Assembly (NCBI GenBank): GCA_943737045.1
Contig: CALSFV010000007.1
Coordinates: 149,001 to 213,000 of the forward strand
Source of the DNA: Parapristionchus giblindavisi
Lineage: Eukaryota > Nematoda > Chromadorea > Rhabditida > Diplogasteridae
Direction: 5' to 3'
Length of the DNA stretch: 64,000 bases
This document shows, piece by piece, positions 47,203-60,000 of the stretch. Position 1 is the first letter of the stretch. Every line of letters starts with the position of its first letter. A model generated the notes under the pieces. It saw only the letters and a list, made by a program, of their open reading frames with translations. It was not told the DNA's origin and ran no database searches. Position numbers and translations under genes: made by a program.

Positions 47203-48081
47203 TGTAGCGATTATGATCACTACTTGAATATTCGCCGATCAGAATTACGCTCTAGCGCACTCTCTAGCGCACTCTCTCACAGTCTCTAGATGCAAATTGA
47301 GCAATGATGTGTCTATGCAAATGGCAATGATGACTTGGCAGTTCTTTCTTCATTCTCTCCTTTCATTCAACATTTTGACACGTATGTCACTTCTCGCTAC
47401 GATTTCAACCTTTATTATCGTTGTTCATCAATTACCACCTTTTCTTCTATGACAATCACAGTCTTATCTCTTCTTCTATCATCATTTACTGCTCACCAAG
47501 TCCAAATATCTCATGTATCTATCATCATTCATTCATATATTCTGATCGTCTATAATCTATCTACTCTATTCATTCACTCATGGATATCCTATCCATTTCT
47601 TCATTCTTCTCTCTTCCTTGATGTTCGTCCTCTAGTTCTTCGTTCATTGATGTCCTTTTCGATACGTCATCGCTCTTCTTCTTGATGTCGTCTTCTGTAC
47701 CTGCATTCCTATCATCCTTTTGTCCCTTTAGTAGTCTTACCCCTTTGTCTTTTCGCTATTCATCGTATTGTCGTGCAAATCTATCGTGTCCCCGTTTTGC
47801 TCCCCTTTTTTGTATTGTCGTTTAATTACCCAAGTTTGAGGTGTATTACGAGAGATGGCTTAAGAGGCAAATCTTCAATAGATGTCCTACTAATCAACCA
47901 TCTACTTCAACACCATCGTCAACTTGTATTGATTGTAAACCTACTATTTATTATTATATCATCCTTGTGTTCTAGTGTAATAGTCGATAAAATTGTAGTC
48001 TAATACTATATCAAATCGATCGTAACTAGTATCACATCTAAGGGTCAAAAGGCACACAATAAGTCCCTCGAGACTATTACA
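47203..48081 (+). repeat. 3' LTR of BEL/Pao-type element
   Basis: 879 bp from TGTAGCG to TATTACA. Bases 47203-47843 are identical to the 5' LTR; 47844-48081 are diverged from it. It ends directly at the GTTAG duplication. Confidence 0.88.
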
Positions 48082-48804
48082 GTTAGTAGTTGGTTCGTAT
48101 CCCACACGGTTTTGGTCAATTAGTCATCGATTTATATGAATTATACCAATCGATAATGTAGTAATTGGGCAAGGGTGAGAGGAGTTTCTCTAGAAATGGG
48201 CAGGGAATCGTGTCGTAGCTAATTTATTGGTTTATGGTAGTTGAGCTAATTTATTGAATTAAAATGTAATATTGTTGATAAGTCTATTAGAAGGATTTAG
48301 GATTATTTTAATTTCGTTTTTAGTATGATCTTTGATCTTTGAACAATACGTATTATGTAAGTTGTTCACTGAATTAGTGTCATTACAGTGCCTGCGAATT
48401 ACTCGTGATTGGACCGAGGATCCCAAGCGTCGAACGGGATTCATGCAGAAGGAGGTGAGTGTGGTCTTTCATATTTGCTCTTTTCGTAGTTTGTGGTCTG
48501 ATCAATCAATCAAAACATTATTAATGTTAGTAGTTGGTTCGTATCCCACACGGTTTTGGTCAATTAGTCATCGATTTATATGAATTATACCAATCGATAA
48601 TGTAGTAATTGGGCAAGGGTGAGAGGAGTTTCTCTAGAAATGGGCAGGGAATCGTGTCGTAGCTAATTTATTGGTTTATGGTAGTTGAGCTAATTTATTG
48701 AATTAAAATGTAATATTGTTGATAAGTCTATTAGAAGGATTTAGGATTATTTTAAGTTCGTTTTTAGTATGATCTTTGATCTTTGAACAATACGTATTAT
48801 GTAA
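48082..48804 (+). repeat. 444-bp satellite array, block I (left part)
   Basis: Completion of the monomer split by the BEL element (243 bp), one full monomer at 48325, and the first 36 bp of the next up to TAA (48802-48804), the target site of a fold-back element. Confidence 0.96.
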
Positions 48805-49153
48805 TGGCTCGTTAAAAAATAGTGGAAAACCGAAATCGGCGACTTTCCACCCGTTAAAAAAGTGCCCGGAAAGTCGAAAATGGAAACACGAAATTTGAAT
48901 TCGCGCGCGCGCAAAGAGGAGCGGGAATTCAAATTCCGACTTTCCGTCAGCGATTTTTAGCAGCTAAAATGGAAATTCAACTTCCTGCTCGCTAAAATAT
49001 TAAATTTCGCTGTCAGAAAGTCGGAATTTGAATTGCCGCCCCTCTTTGCGCGCGCGAATTCAAATTTCGTGTTTCCATTTTCGACTTTCCGGGTACTTTT
49101 TTAACAGGTGGAAAGTCGCCGATTTCGGCTTTCCACTATTTTTTAACGAGCCA
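48805..49153. mobile_element. fold-back MITE, TAA target duplication
   Basis: A 349-bp insertion reading TGGCTCGTTAAAAAATAG from both ends. The two arms of about 150 bp are near-perfect inverted copies with a few mismatches, around a centre of about 50 bp, so almost the whole element can form one long hairpin. Flanking TAA triplets (48802-48804 and 49154-49156) collapse to the single TAA of the intact monomer. A 3-bp TAA duplication is typical of PIF/Harbinger elements. GAATTCAAATTCCGACTTTCC-type blocks and GCGCGCGC runs are symmetrical. No protein is encoded. Confidence 0.88.
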
Positions 49154-50008
49154 TAAGTTGTTCACTGAATTAGTGTCATTACAGTGCCTGCGAATTACTC
49201 GTGATTGGACCGAGGATCCCAAGCGTCGAACGGGATTCATGCAGAAGGAGGTGAGTGTGGTCTTTCATATTTGCTCTTTTCGTAGTTTGTGGTCTGATCA
49301 ATCAATCAAAACATTATTAATGTTAATAGTTGGTTCGTATCCCACACGGTTTTGGTCAATTAGTCATCGATTTATATGAATTATACCAATCGATAATGTA
49401 GTAATTGGGCAAGGGTGAGAGGAGTTTCTCTAGAAATGGGCAGGGAATCGTGTCGTAGCTAATTTATTGGTTTATGGTAGTTGAGCTAATTTATTGAATT
49501 AAAATGTAATATTGTTGATAAGTCTATTAGAAGGATTTAGGATTATTTTAATTTCGTTTTTAGTATGATCTTCGATCTTTGAACAATACGTATTATGTAA
49601 GTTGTTCACTGAATTAGTGTCATTACAGTGCCTGCGAATTACTCGTGATTGGACCGAGGATCCCAAGCGTCGAACGGGATTCATGCAGAAGGAGGTGAGT
49701 GTGGTCTTTCATATTTGCTCTTTTCGTAGTTTGTGGTCTGATCAATCAATCAAAACATTATTAATGTTAGTAGTTGGTTCGTATCCCACACGGTTTTGGT
49801 CAATTAGTCATCGATTTATATGAATTATACCAATCGATAATGTAGTAATTGGGCAAGGGTGAGAGGAGTTTCTCTAGAAATGGGCAGGGAATCGTGTCGT
49901 AGCTAATTTATTGGTTTATGGTAGTTGAGCTAATTTATTGAATTAAAATGTAATATTGTTGATAAGTCTATTAGAAGGATTTAGGATTATTTTAATTTCG
50001 TTTTTAGT
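49154..50008 (+). repeat. 444-bp satellite array, block I (right part)
   Basis: Completion of the split monomer (exon 49182-49247) and one full monomer at 49565, which has a private GATCTTCGATC in the opening motif. Register with the left part is exact once the element is removed. Confidence 0.96.
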
Positions 50009-51555
50009 ATGATCTTTGATCTTTGAACAATACGTATTATGTAAGTTGTTCACTGAATTAGTGTCATTACAGTGCCTGCGAATTACTCGTGATTGGACCG
50101 AGGATCCCAAGCGTCGAACGGGATTAATGCAGAAGGAGGTGAGTGTGGTCTTTCATATTTGCTCTTTTCATAGTTTGTGGTCTGGTCAATCAATCAAAAC
50201 ATTATGGGGTAAATGGTGAGAGGAGGAGAGGAAATACTCTATAAATTAGCAGGGTAGTGAATTTGGCCGCGTTGAAGTTGTTACAATTGGAGTATGAAGA
50301 ATAGCAGGAGGTATAAACGCGTTCTTTGATTTTTTGCCTTTGATCTTTGATCTTTAATCTCTGATCTTAAATTTAGGTGCGTCTCTTTGACGAATCGGTC
50401 ATTCTGGATCCTAAGTAGGCAAAGAAGAGAAAGGGCAAGCAGCGTAAGGCTATACTGAATACTCTTAGTTGATGATCTACTAATCGATAATCAATCGATA
50501 TCTTCCCAATTATCAATAGGTCACTTATTATGTTAGTTCCCATGAAATTGTTACTCTACCTGATTTGTGTTGTTTGTTTATATTTCAATTGTTACATTGT
50601 TGTTATCGTGAATTTAAATGAAGTATGAAAGATTTTATTGAAGATATTAGCGCCCGAGTGCGGCTACCGTATCCTGTACAAGAAGCGCTGCAGGAAGCTC
50701 ATGGTGTACGATGGACGCTGATTGATTATTGATTGCCTGGTTTATTTATTTATTGATTGATTGATTTCGTGACCTCACTCATTTACACATTCACATTTCT
50801 TACTGTTCATATGTTGGTTCTCGTTGGTCTCATGATTATTGATTGATTTGATGGAATAAATCGATTAATTTTCACACCTTGCTATGTTTTTTCGTTGACC
50901 AGTTTTTGTGTCGACACGATCACTCTTATGTATTTAAAGGAGGAAAAGTGATGTAATGAATTCATAGATTGTTCTGAAAACCGTATTATGTTGAACTGTG
51001 TGTTCCTTTACTTAATTCTTTTTCAAATAGTTGTAATATTGTAATAAAAATATCATTATTAATCATAAAATATCATTATTAATTTATAAAAATATCATTA
51101 TTTATTATCTTCGCAATACAGTATGGTATTCGGACAGGACTCGTGGTTCCACAACTTCACGCAGTGTATCGCGCGCACCATATCGCCCGAGGTACGTTAG
51201 GCTCAATGTAGATATCGATTTTCTGAATAAAATCAATATTTTGTGTTTAATTTGATCTTTGATATTTGAAGAAAACGTATTATTTCCCCCGTAGCCATGC
51301 TTATCTCAAGGGTAGTACTTGAGGTTCGTATCCCGCACGATTTTTTTTCAATTAGTTATCGAATGATTGTATAATATCAATCGATAATGTAGTAATTGGG
51401 CAAAGGTGCGAGGAGTTTCTCTAGAAATGGGCAGGGAATCGTGTCGTAGCTAATTTATTGGTTTATGGTAGTTGAGCTAATTTATTGAATTAAAATGTAA
51501 TATTGTTGATAAGTCCATTAGAAGGATTTAGGATTATTTTAATTTCGTTTTTAGT
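50009..51555 (+). repeat. long-form satellite unit 5
   Basis: 1,547 bp: one extra T in a T run near 50890 compared with unit 1. Internal exon 50073-50138 (Leu form, Lys kept), VRLF exon 50377-50418, RPB12 stub 50651-50721, MVFGQDSW exon 51123-51191. Private marks shared only with unit 6 include CTTTTCATAG, TCTGGTCAATC, GCAGGGTAG, GGGCAAGCAG and GAAAACGTATT. Units 5 and 6 form a separate subfamily. Confidence 0.95.
50651..50721 (+). pseudogene. RPB12: RPB12 last-exon fragment, copy 6
   Basis: Same stub as the copy at 10211, in the unit 5/6 subfamily. The coding part is unchanged although the surrounding non-coding bases differ. Confidence 0.73.
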
Positions 51556-54500
51556 ATGATCTTTGATCTTTGAACAATACGTATTATGTAAGTTGTTCAC
51601 TGAATTAGTGTCATTACAGTGCCTGCGAATTACTCGTGATTGGAACGAGGATCCCAAGCGTCGAACGGGATTAATGCAGAAGGAGGTGAGTGTGGTCTTT
51701 CATATTTGCTCTTTTCGTAGTTTGTGGTCTGATCAATCAATCAAAACATTATTAATGTTAGTAGTTGGTTCGTATCCCACACGGTTTTGGTCAATTAGTC
51801 ATCGATTTATATGAATTATACCAATCGATAATGTAGTAATTGGGCAAGGGTGAGAGGAGTTTCACTAGAAATGGGAAGGGAATCGTGTCGTAGCTAATTT
51901 ATTGGTTTATGGTAGTTGAGCTAATTTATTGAATTAAAATGTAATATTGTTGATAAGTCCATTAGAAGGATTTAGGATTATTTTAATTTCGTTTTTAGTT
52001 TGATCTTTGATCTTTGAACAATACGTATTATGTAAGTTGTTCACTGAATTAGTGTCATTACAGTGCCTGCGAATTACTCGTGATTGGAACGAGGATCCCA
52101 AGCGTCGAACGGGATTAATGCAGAAGGAGGTGAGTGTGGTCTTTCATATTTGCTCTTTTCGTAGTTTGTGGTCTGATCAATCAATCAAAACATTATTAAT
52201 GTTAGTAGTTGGTTCGTATCCCACACGGTTTTGGTCAATTAGTCATCGATTTATATGAATTATACCAATCGATAATGTAGTAATTGGGCAAGGGTGAGAG
52301 GAGTTTCTCTAGAAATGGGCAGGGAATCGTGTCGTAGCTAATTTATTGGTTTATGGTAGTTGAGCTAATTTATTGAATTAAAATGTAATATTGTTGATAA
52401 GTCTATTAGAAGGATTTAGGATTATTTTAATTTCGTTTTTAGTATGATCTTTGATCTTTGAACAATACGTATTATGTAAGTTGTTCACTGAATTAGTGTC
52501 ATTACAGTGCCTGCGAATTACTCGTGATTGGACCGAGGATCCCAAGCGTCGAACGGGATTAATGCAGAAGGAGGTGAGTGTGGTCTTTCATATTTGCTCT
52601 TTTCGTAGTTTGTGGTCTGATCAATCAATCAAAACATTATTAATGTTAGTAGTTGGTTCGTATCCCACACGGTTTTGGTCAATTAGTCATCGATTTATAT
52701 GAATTATACCAATCGATAATGTAGTAATTGGGCAAGGGTGAGAGGAGTTTCTCTAGAAATGGGCAGGGAATCGAGTCGTAGCTAATTTATTGGTTTATGG
52801 TAGTTGAGCTAATTTATTGAATTAAAATGTAATATTGTTGATAAGTCTATTAGAAGGATTTAGGATTATTTTAATTTCGTTTTTAGTATGATCTTTGATC
52901 TTTGAACAATACGTATTATGTAAGTTGTTCACTGAATTAGTGTCATTACAGTGCCTACGAATTACTCGTGATTGGACCGAGGATCCCAAGCGTCGAACGG
53001 GATTAATGCAAAAGGAGGTGAGTGTGGTCTTTCATATTTGCTCTTTTCGTAGTTTGTGGTCTGATCAATCAATCAAAACATTATTAATGTTAGTAGTTGG
53101 TTCGTATCCCACACGGTTTTGGTCAATTAGTCATCGATTTATATGAATTATACCAATCGATAATGTAGTAATTGGGCAAGGGTGAGAGGAGTTTCTCTAG
53201 AAATGGGCAGGGAATCGTGTCGTAGCTAATTTATTGGTTTATGGTAGTTGAGCTAATTTATTGAATTAAAATGTAATATTGTTGATAAGTCCATTAGAAG
53301 GATTTAGGATTATTTTAATTTCGTTTTTAGTATGATCTTTGATCTTTGAACAATACGTATTATGTAAGTTGTTCACTGAATTAGTGTCATTACAGTGCCT
53401 GCGAATTACTCGTGATTGGACCGAGGATCCCAAGCGTCGAACGGGATTCATGCAGAAGGAGGTGAGTGTGGTCTTTCATTTTTGCTCTTTTCGTAGTTTG
53501 TGGTCTGATCAATCAATCAAAACATTACTAATGTTAGTAGCTGGTTCGTATCCCACACGGTTTTGGTCAATTAGTCATCGATTTATATGAATTATACCAA
53601 TCGATAATGTAGTAATTGGGCAAAGGTGCGAGGAGTTTCTCTAGAAATGGGCAGGGAATCGTGTCGTAGCTAATTTATTGGTTTATGGTAGTTGAGCTAA
53701 TTTATTGAATTAAAATGTAATATTGTTGATAAGTCTATTAGAAGGATTTAGGATTATTTTAATTTCGTTTTTAGTTTGATCTTTGATCTTTGAACAATAC
53801 GTATTATGTAAGTTGTTCACTGAATTAGTGTCATTACAGTGCCTACGAATTACTCGTGATTGGACCGAGGATCCCAAGCGTCGAACGGGATTAATGCAGA
53901 AGGAGGTGAGTGTGGTCTTTCATATTTGCTTTTTTCGTAGTTTGTGGTCTGATCAATCAATCAAAACATTATTAATGTTAGTAGTTGGTTCGTATCCCAC
54001 ACGGTTTTGGTCAATTAGTCATCGATTTATATGAATTATACCAATCGATAATGTAGTAATTGGGCAAGGGTGAGAGGAGTTTCTCTAGAAATGGGCAGGG
54101 AATCGTGTCGTAGCTAATTTATTGGTTTATGGTAGTTGAGCTAATTTATTGAATTAAAATGTAATATTGTTGATAAGTCCATTAGAAGGATTTAGGATTA
54201 TTTTAATTTCGTTTTTAGTTTGATCTTTGATCTTTGAACAATACGTATTATGTAAGTTGTTCACTGAATTAGTGTCACTACAGTGCCTGCGAATTACTCG
54301 TGATTGGACCGAGGATCCCAAGCGTCGAACGGGATTAATGCAGAAGGAGGTGAGTGTGGTCTTTCATATTTGCTCTTTTCGTAGTTTGTGGTCTGATCAA
54401 TCAATCAAAACATTATTAATGTTAGTAGTTGGTTCGTATCCCACACGGTTTTGGTCAATTAGTCATCGATTTATATGAATTATACCAATCGATAATGTAG

Positions 54501-55961
54501 TAATTGGGCAAGGGTGAGAGGAGTTTCTCTAGAAATGGGCAGGGAATCGTGTCGTAGCTAATTAATTGGTTTATGGTAGTTGAGCTAATTTATTGAATTA
54601 AAATGTAATATTGTTGATAAGTCTATTAGAAGGATTTAGGATTATTTTAATTTCGTTTTTAGTTTGATCTTTGATCTTTGAACAATACGTATTATGTAAG
54701 TTGTTCACTGAATTAGTGTCATTACAGTGCCTGCGAATTACTCGTGATTGGACCGAGGATCCCAAGCGTCGAACGGGATTAATGCAGAAGGAGGTGAGTG
54801 TGGTCTTTCATATTTGCTCTTTTCGTAGTTTGTGGTCTGATCAATCAATCAAAACATTATTAATGTTAGTAGTTGGTTCGTATCCCACACGGTTTTGGTC
54901 AATTAGTCATCGATTTATATGAATTATACCAATCGATAATGTAGTAATTGGGCAAGGGTGAGAGGAGTTTCTCTAGAAATGGGCAGGGAGTCGTGTCATA
55001 GCTAATTTATTGGTTTATGGTAGTTGAGCTAATTTATTGAATTAAAATGTAATATTGTTGATAAGTCCATTAGAAGGATTTAGGATTATTTTAATTTCGT
55101 TTTTAGTTTGATCTTTGATCTTTGAACAATACGTATTATGTAAGTTGTTCACTGAATTAGTGTCATTACAGTGCCTGCGAATTACTCGTGATTGGACCGA
55201 GGATCCCAAGCGTCGAACGGGATTAATGCAGAAGGAGGTGAGTGTGGTCTTTCATATTTGCTCTTTTCGTAGTTTGTGGTCTGATCAATCAATCAAAACA
55301 TTATTAATGTTAGTAGTTGGTTCGTATCCCACACGGTTTTGGTCAATTAGTCATCGATTTATATGAATTATACCAATCGATAATGTAGTAATTGGGCAAG
55401 GGTGAGAGGAGTTTCTCTAGAAATGGGCAGGGAGTCGTGTCATAGCTAATTTATTGGTTTATGGTAGTTGAGCTAATTTATTGAATTAAAATGTAATATT
55501 GTTGATAAGTCCATTAGAAGGATTTAGGATTATTTTAATTTCGTTTTTAGTTTGATCTTTGATCTTTGAACAATACGTATTATGTAAGTTGTTCACTGAA
55601 TTAGTGTCATTACAGTGCCTGCGAATTACTCGTGATTGGACCGAGGATCCCAAGCGTCGAACGGGATTAATGCAGAAGGAGGTGAGTGTGGTCTTTCATA
55701 TTTGCTCTTTTCATAGTTTGTGGTCTGGTCAATCAATCAAAACATTATGGGGTAAATGGTGAGAGGAGGAGAGGAAATACTCTATAAATTAGCAGGGTAG
55801 TGAATTTGGCCGCGTTGAAGTTGTTACAATTGGAGTATGAAGAATAGCAGGAGGTATAAACGCGTTCTTTGATTTTTTGCCTTTGATCTTTGATCTTTAA
55901 TCTCTGATCTTAAATTTAGGTGCGTCTCTTTGACGAATCGGTCATTCTGGATCCTAAGTAG
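51122..55961 (+). CDS. candidate tandem-exon gene (12 exons, hypothetical)
   Basis: This stretch runs from the MVFGQDSW exon (51123-51191, donor GTACGT) through ten internal exons to the VRLF terminal exon (55920-55961). Internal exons start at 51620, 52064, 52508, 52952, 53396, 53840, 54284, 54728, 55172 and 55616. All ten lack stops, keep AG before and GTGAGT after, and are phase 0-0. If every exon were joined the product would be 256 residues: 23, then ten repeats of 22, then 13. Joining only one internal exon gives a 58-residue protein, probably the ancestral form. No transcription evidence is visible, acceptor pyrimidine tracts are weak, and intactness may simply reflect recent amplification. 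Treat as a hypothesis. Confidence 0.3.
51556..55551 (+). repeat. 444-bp satellite array, block J
   Basis: Nine monomers between long units 5 and 6, all with intact exons. The first two have GGAACGAGG (Thr to Asn). The third has GAATCGAGTCG. The fifth (53332) has ACTAATGTTAGTAGC. The same type order starts block K, so one long unit plus nine monomers forms a higher-order unit of 5,543 bp. Confidence 0.96.
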
Positions 55962-57097
55962 GCAAAGAAGAGAAAGGGCAAGCAGCGTAAGGCTATACTG
56001 AATACTCTTAGTTGATGATCTACTAATCGATAATCAATCGATATCTTCCCAATTATCAATAGGTCACTTATTATGTTAGTTCCCATGAAATTGTTACTCT
56101 ACCTGATTTGTGTTGTTTGTTTATATTTCAATTGTTACATTGTTGTTATCGTGAATTTAAATGAAGTATGAAAGATTTTATTGAAGATATTAGCGCCCGA
56201 GTGCGGCTACCGTATCCTGTACAAGAAGCGCTGCAGGAAGCTCATGGTGTACGATGGACGCTGATTGATTATTGATTGCCTGGTTTATTTATTTATTGAT
56301 TGATTGATTTCGTGACCTCACTCATTTACACATTCACATTTCTTACTGTTCATATGTTGGTACTCGTTGGTCTCATGATTATTGATTGATTTGATGGAAT
56401 AAATCGATTAATTTTCACACCTTGCTATGTTTTTCGTTGACCAGTTTTTGTGTCGACACGATCACTCTTATGTATTTAAAGGAGGAAAAGTGATGTAATG
56501 AATTCATAGATTGTTCTGAAAACCGTATTATGTTGAACTGTGTGTTCCTTTACTTAATTCTTTTTCAAATAGTTGTAATATTGTAATAAAAATATCATTA
56601 TTAATCATAAAATATCATTATTAATTTATAAAAATATCATTATTTATTATCTTCGCAATACAGTATGGTATTCGGACAGGACTCGTGGTTCCACAACTTC
56701 ACGCAGTGTATCGCGCGCACCATATCGCCCGAGGTACGTTAGGCTCAATGTAGATATCGATTTTCTGAATAAAATCAATATTTTGTGTTTAATTTGATCT
56801 TTGATATTTGAAGAAAACGTATTATTTCCCCCGTAGCCATGCTTATCTCAAGGGTAGTACTTGAGGTTCGTATCCCGCACGATTTTTTTTCAATTAGTTA
56901 TCGAATGATTGTATAATATCAATCGATAATGTAGTAATTGGGCAAAGGTGCGAGGAGTTTCTCTAGAAATGGGCAGGGAATCGTGTCGTAGCTAATTTAT
57001 TGGTTTATGGTAGTTGAGCTAATTTATTGAATTAAAATGTAATATTGTTGATAAGTCCATTAGAAGGATTTAGGATTATTTTAATTTCGTTTTTAGT
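55552..57097 (+). repeat. long-form satellite unit 6
   Basis: Near-identical to unit 5 without the extra T. Internal exon 55616-55681, VRLF exon 55920-55961, RPB12 stub 56194-56264, MVFGQDSW exon 56665-56733. The chain of internal exons that follows leaves the window before any further terminal exon. Confidence 0.95.
56194..56264 (+). pseudogene. RPB12: RPB12 last-exon fragment, copy 7
   Basis: Same stub as the copy at 50651. Confidence 0.73.
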
Positions 57098-60000
57098 ATG
57101 ATCTTTGATCTTTGAACAATACGTATTATGTAAGTTGTTCACTGAATTAGTGTCATTACAGTGCCTGCGAATTACTCGTGATTGGAACGAGGATCCCAAG
57201 CGTCGAACGGGATTAATGCAGAAGGAGGTGAGTGTGGTCTTTCATATTTGCTCTTTTCGTAGTTTGTGGTCTGATCAATCAATCAAAACATTATTAATGT
57301 TAGTAGTTGGTTCGTATCCCACACGGTTTTGGTCAATTAGTCATCGATTTATATGAATTATACCAATCGATAATGTAGTAATTGGGCAAGGGTGAGAGGA
57401 GTTTCACTAGAAATGGGCAGGGAATCGTGTCGTAGCTAATTTATTGGTTTATGGTAGTTGAGCTAATTTATTGAATTAAAATGTAATATTGTTGATAAGT
57501 CCATTAGAAGGATTTAGGATTATTTTAATTTCGTTTTTAGTTTGATCTTTGATCTTTGAACAATACGTATTATGTAAGTTGTTCACTGAATTAGTGTCAT
57601 TACAGTGCCTGCGAATTACTCGTGATTGGAACGAGGATCCCAAGCGTCGAACGGGATTAATGCAGAAGGAGGTGAGTGTGGTCTTTCATATTTGCTCTTT
57701 TCGTAGTTTGTGGTCTGATCAATCAATCAAAACATTATTAATGTTAGTAGTTGGTTCGTATCCCACACGGTTTTGGTCAATTAGTCATCGATTTATATGA
57801 ATTATACCAATCGATAATGTAGTAATTGGGCAAGGGTGAGAGGAGTTTCTCTAGAAATGGGCAGGGAATCGTGTCGTAGCTAATTTATTGGTTTATGGTA
57901 GTTGAGCTAATTTATTGAATTAAAATGTAATATTGTTGATAAGTCTATTAGAAGGATTTAGGATTATTTTAATTTCGTTTTTAGTATGATCTTTGATCTT
58001 TGAACAATACGTATTATGTAAGTTGTTCACTGAATTAGTGTCATTACAGTGCCTGCGAATTACTCGTGATTGGACCGAGGATCCCAAGCGTCGAACGGGA
58101 TTAATGCAGAAGGAGGTGAGTGTGGTCTTTCATATTTGCTCTTTTCGTAGTTTGTGGTCTGATCAATCAATCAAAACATTATTAATGTTAGTAGTTGGTT
58201 CGTATCCCACACGGTTTTGGTCAATTAGTCATCGATTTATATGAATTATACCAATCGATAATGTAGTAATTGGGCAAGGGTGAGAGGAGTTTCTCTAGAA
58301 ATGGGCAGGGAATCGAGTCGTAGCTAATTTATTGGTTTATGGTAGTTGAGCTAATTTATTGAATTAAAATGTAATATTGTTGATAAGTCTATTAGAAGGA
58401 TTTAGGATTATTTTAATTTCGTTTTTAGTATGATCTTTGATCTTTGAACAATACGTATTATGTAAGTTGTTCACTGAATTAGTGTCATTACAGTGCCTGC
58501 GAATTACTCGTGATTGGAACGAGGATCCCAAGCGTCGAACGGGATTAATGCAGAAGGAGGTGAGTGTGGTCTTTCATATTTGCTCTTTTCGTAGTTTGTG
58601 GTCTGATCAATCAATCAAAACATTATTAATGTTAGTAGTTGGTTCGTATCCCACACGGTTTTGGTCAATTAGTCATCGATTTATATGAATTATACCAATC
58701 GATAATGTAGTAATTGGGCAAGGGTGAGAGGAGTTTCACTAGAAATGGGCAGGGAATCGTGTCGTAGCTAATTTATTGGTTTATGGTAGTTGAGCTAATT
58801 TATTGAATTAAAATGTAATATTGTTGATAAGTCCATTAGAAGGATTTAGGATTATTTTAATTTCGTTTTTAGTTTGATCTTTGATCTTTGAACAATACGT
58901 ATTATGTAAGTTGTTCACTGAATTAGTGTCATTACAGTGCCTGCGAATTACTCGTGATTGGAACGAGGATCCCAAGCGTCGAACGGGATTAATGCAGAAG
59001 GAGGTGAGTGTGGTCTTTCATATTTGCTCTTTTCGTAGTTTGTGGTCTGATCAATCAATCAAAACATTATTAATGTTAGTAGTTGGTTCGTATCCCACAC
59101 GGTTTTGGTCAATTAGTCATCGATTTATATGAATTATACCAATCGATAATGTAGTAATTGGGCAAGGGTGAGAGGAGTTTCTCTAGAAATGGGCAGGGAA
59201 TCGTGTCGTAGCTAATTTATTGGTTTATGGTAGTTGAGCTAATTTATTGAATTAAAATGTAATATTGTTGATAAGTCTATTAGAAGGATTTAGGATTATT
59301 TTAATTTCGTTTTTAGTATGATCTTTGATCTTTGAACAATACGTATTATGTAAGTTGTTCACTGAATTAGTGTCATTACAGTGCCTGCGAATTACTCGTG
59401 ATTGGACCGAGGATCCCAAGCGTCGAACGGGATTAATGCAGAAGGAGGTGAGTGTGGTCTTTCATATTTGCTCTTTTCGTAGTTTGTGGTCTGATCAATC
59501 AATCAAAACATTATTAATGTTAGTAGTTGGTTCGTATCCCACACGGTTTTGGTCAATTAGTCATCGATTTATATGAATTATACCAATCGATAATGTAGTA
59601 ATTGGGCAAGGGTGAGAGGAGTTTCTCTAGAAATGGGCAGGGAATCGAGTCGTAGCTAATTTATTGGTTTATGGTAGTTGAGCTAATTTATTGAATTAAA
59701 ATGTAATATTGTTGATAAGTCTATTAGAAGGATTTAGGATTATTTTAATTTCGTTTTTAGTATGATCTTTGATCTTTGAACAATACGTATTATGTAAGTT
59801 GTTCACTGAATTAGTGTCATTACAGTGCCTACGAATTACTCGTGATTGGACCGAGGATCCCAAGCGTCGAACGGGATTAATGCAGAAGGAGGTGAGTGTG
59901 GTCTTTCATATTTGCTCTTTTCGTAGTTTGTGGTCTGATCAATCAATCAAAACATTATTAATGTTAGTAGTTGGTTCGTATCCCACACGGTTTTGGTCAA

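Larger units (their letters stand above)
43319..48081 (+). mobile_element. BEL/Pao-type LTR retrotransposon with deleted core
   Basis: The 4,763-bp insertion starts TGTAGCG, ends TATTACA, and is flanked by exact 5-bp duplications GTTAG (43314-43318 and 48082-48086). Long direct repeats lie at both ends, and a purine tract GGGGCGGGAG (47193-47202) abuts the 3' repeat. One 789-codon frame lies between. The protein retains a stretch resembling the Pao-specific region after the RT (peptidase A17 type) but no catalytic RT, RNase H or integrase. It is therefore non-autonomous, yet the exact target duplication shows it integrated normally. Confidence 0.85.
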
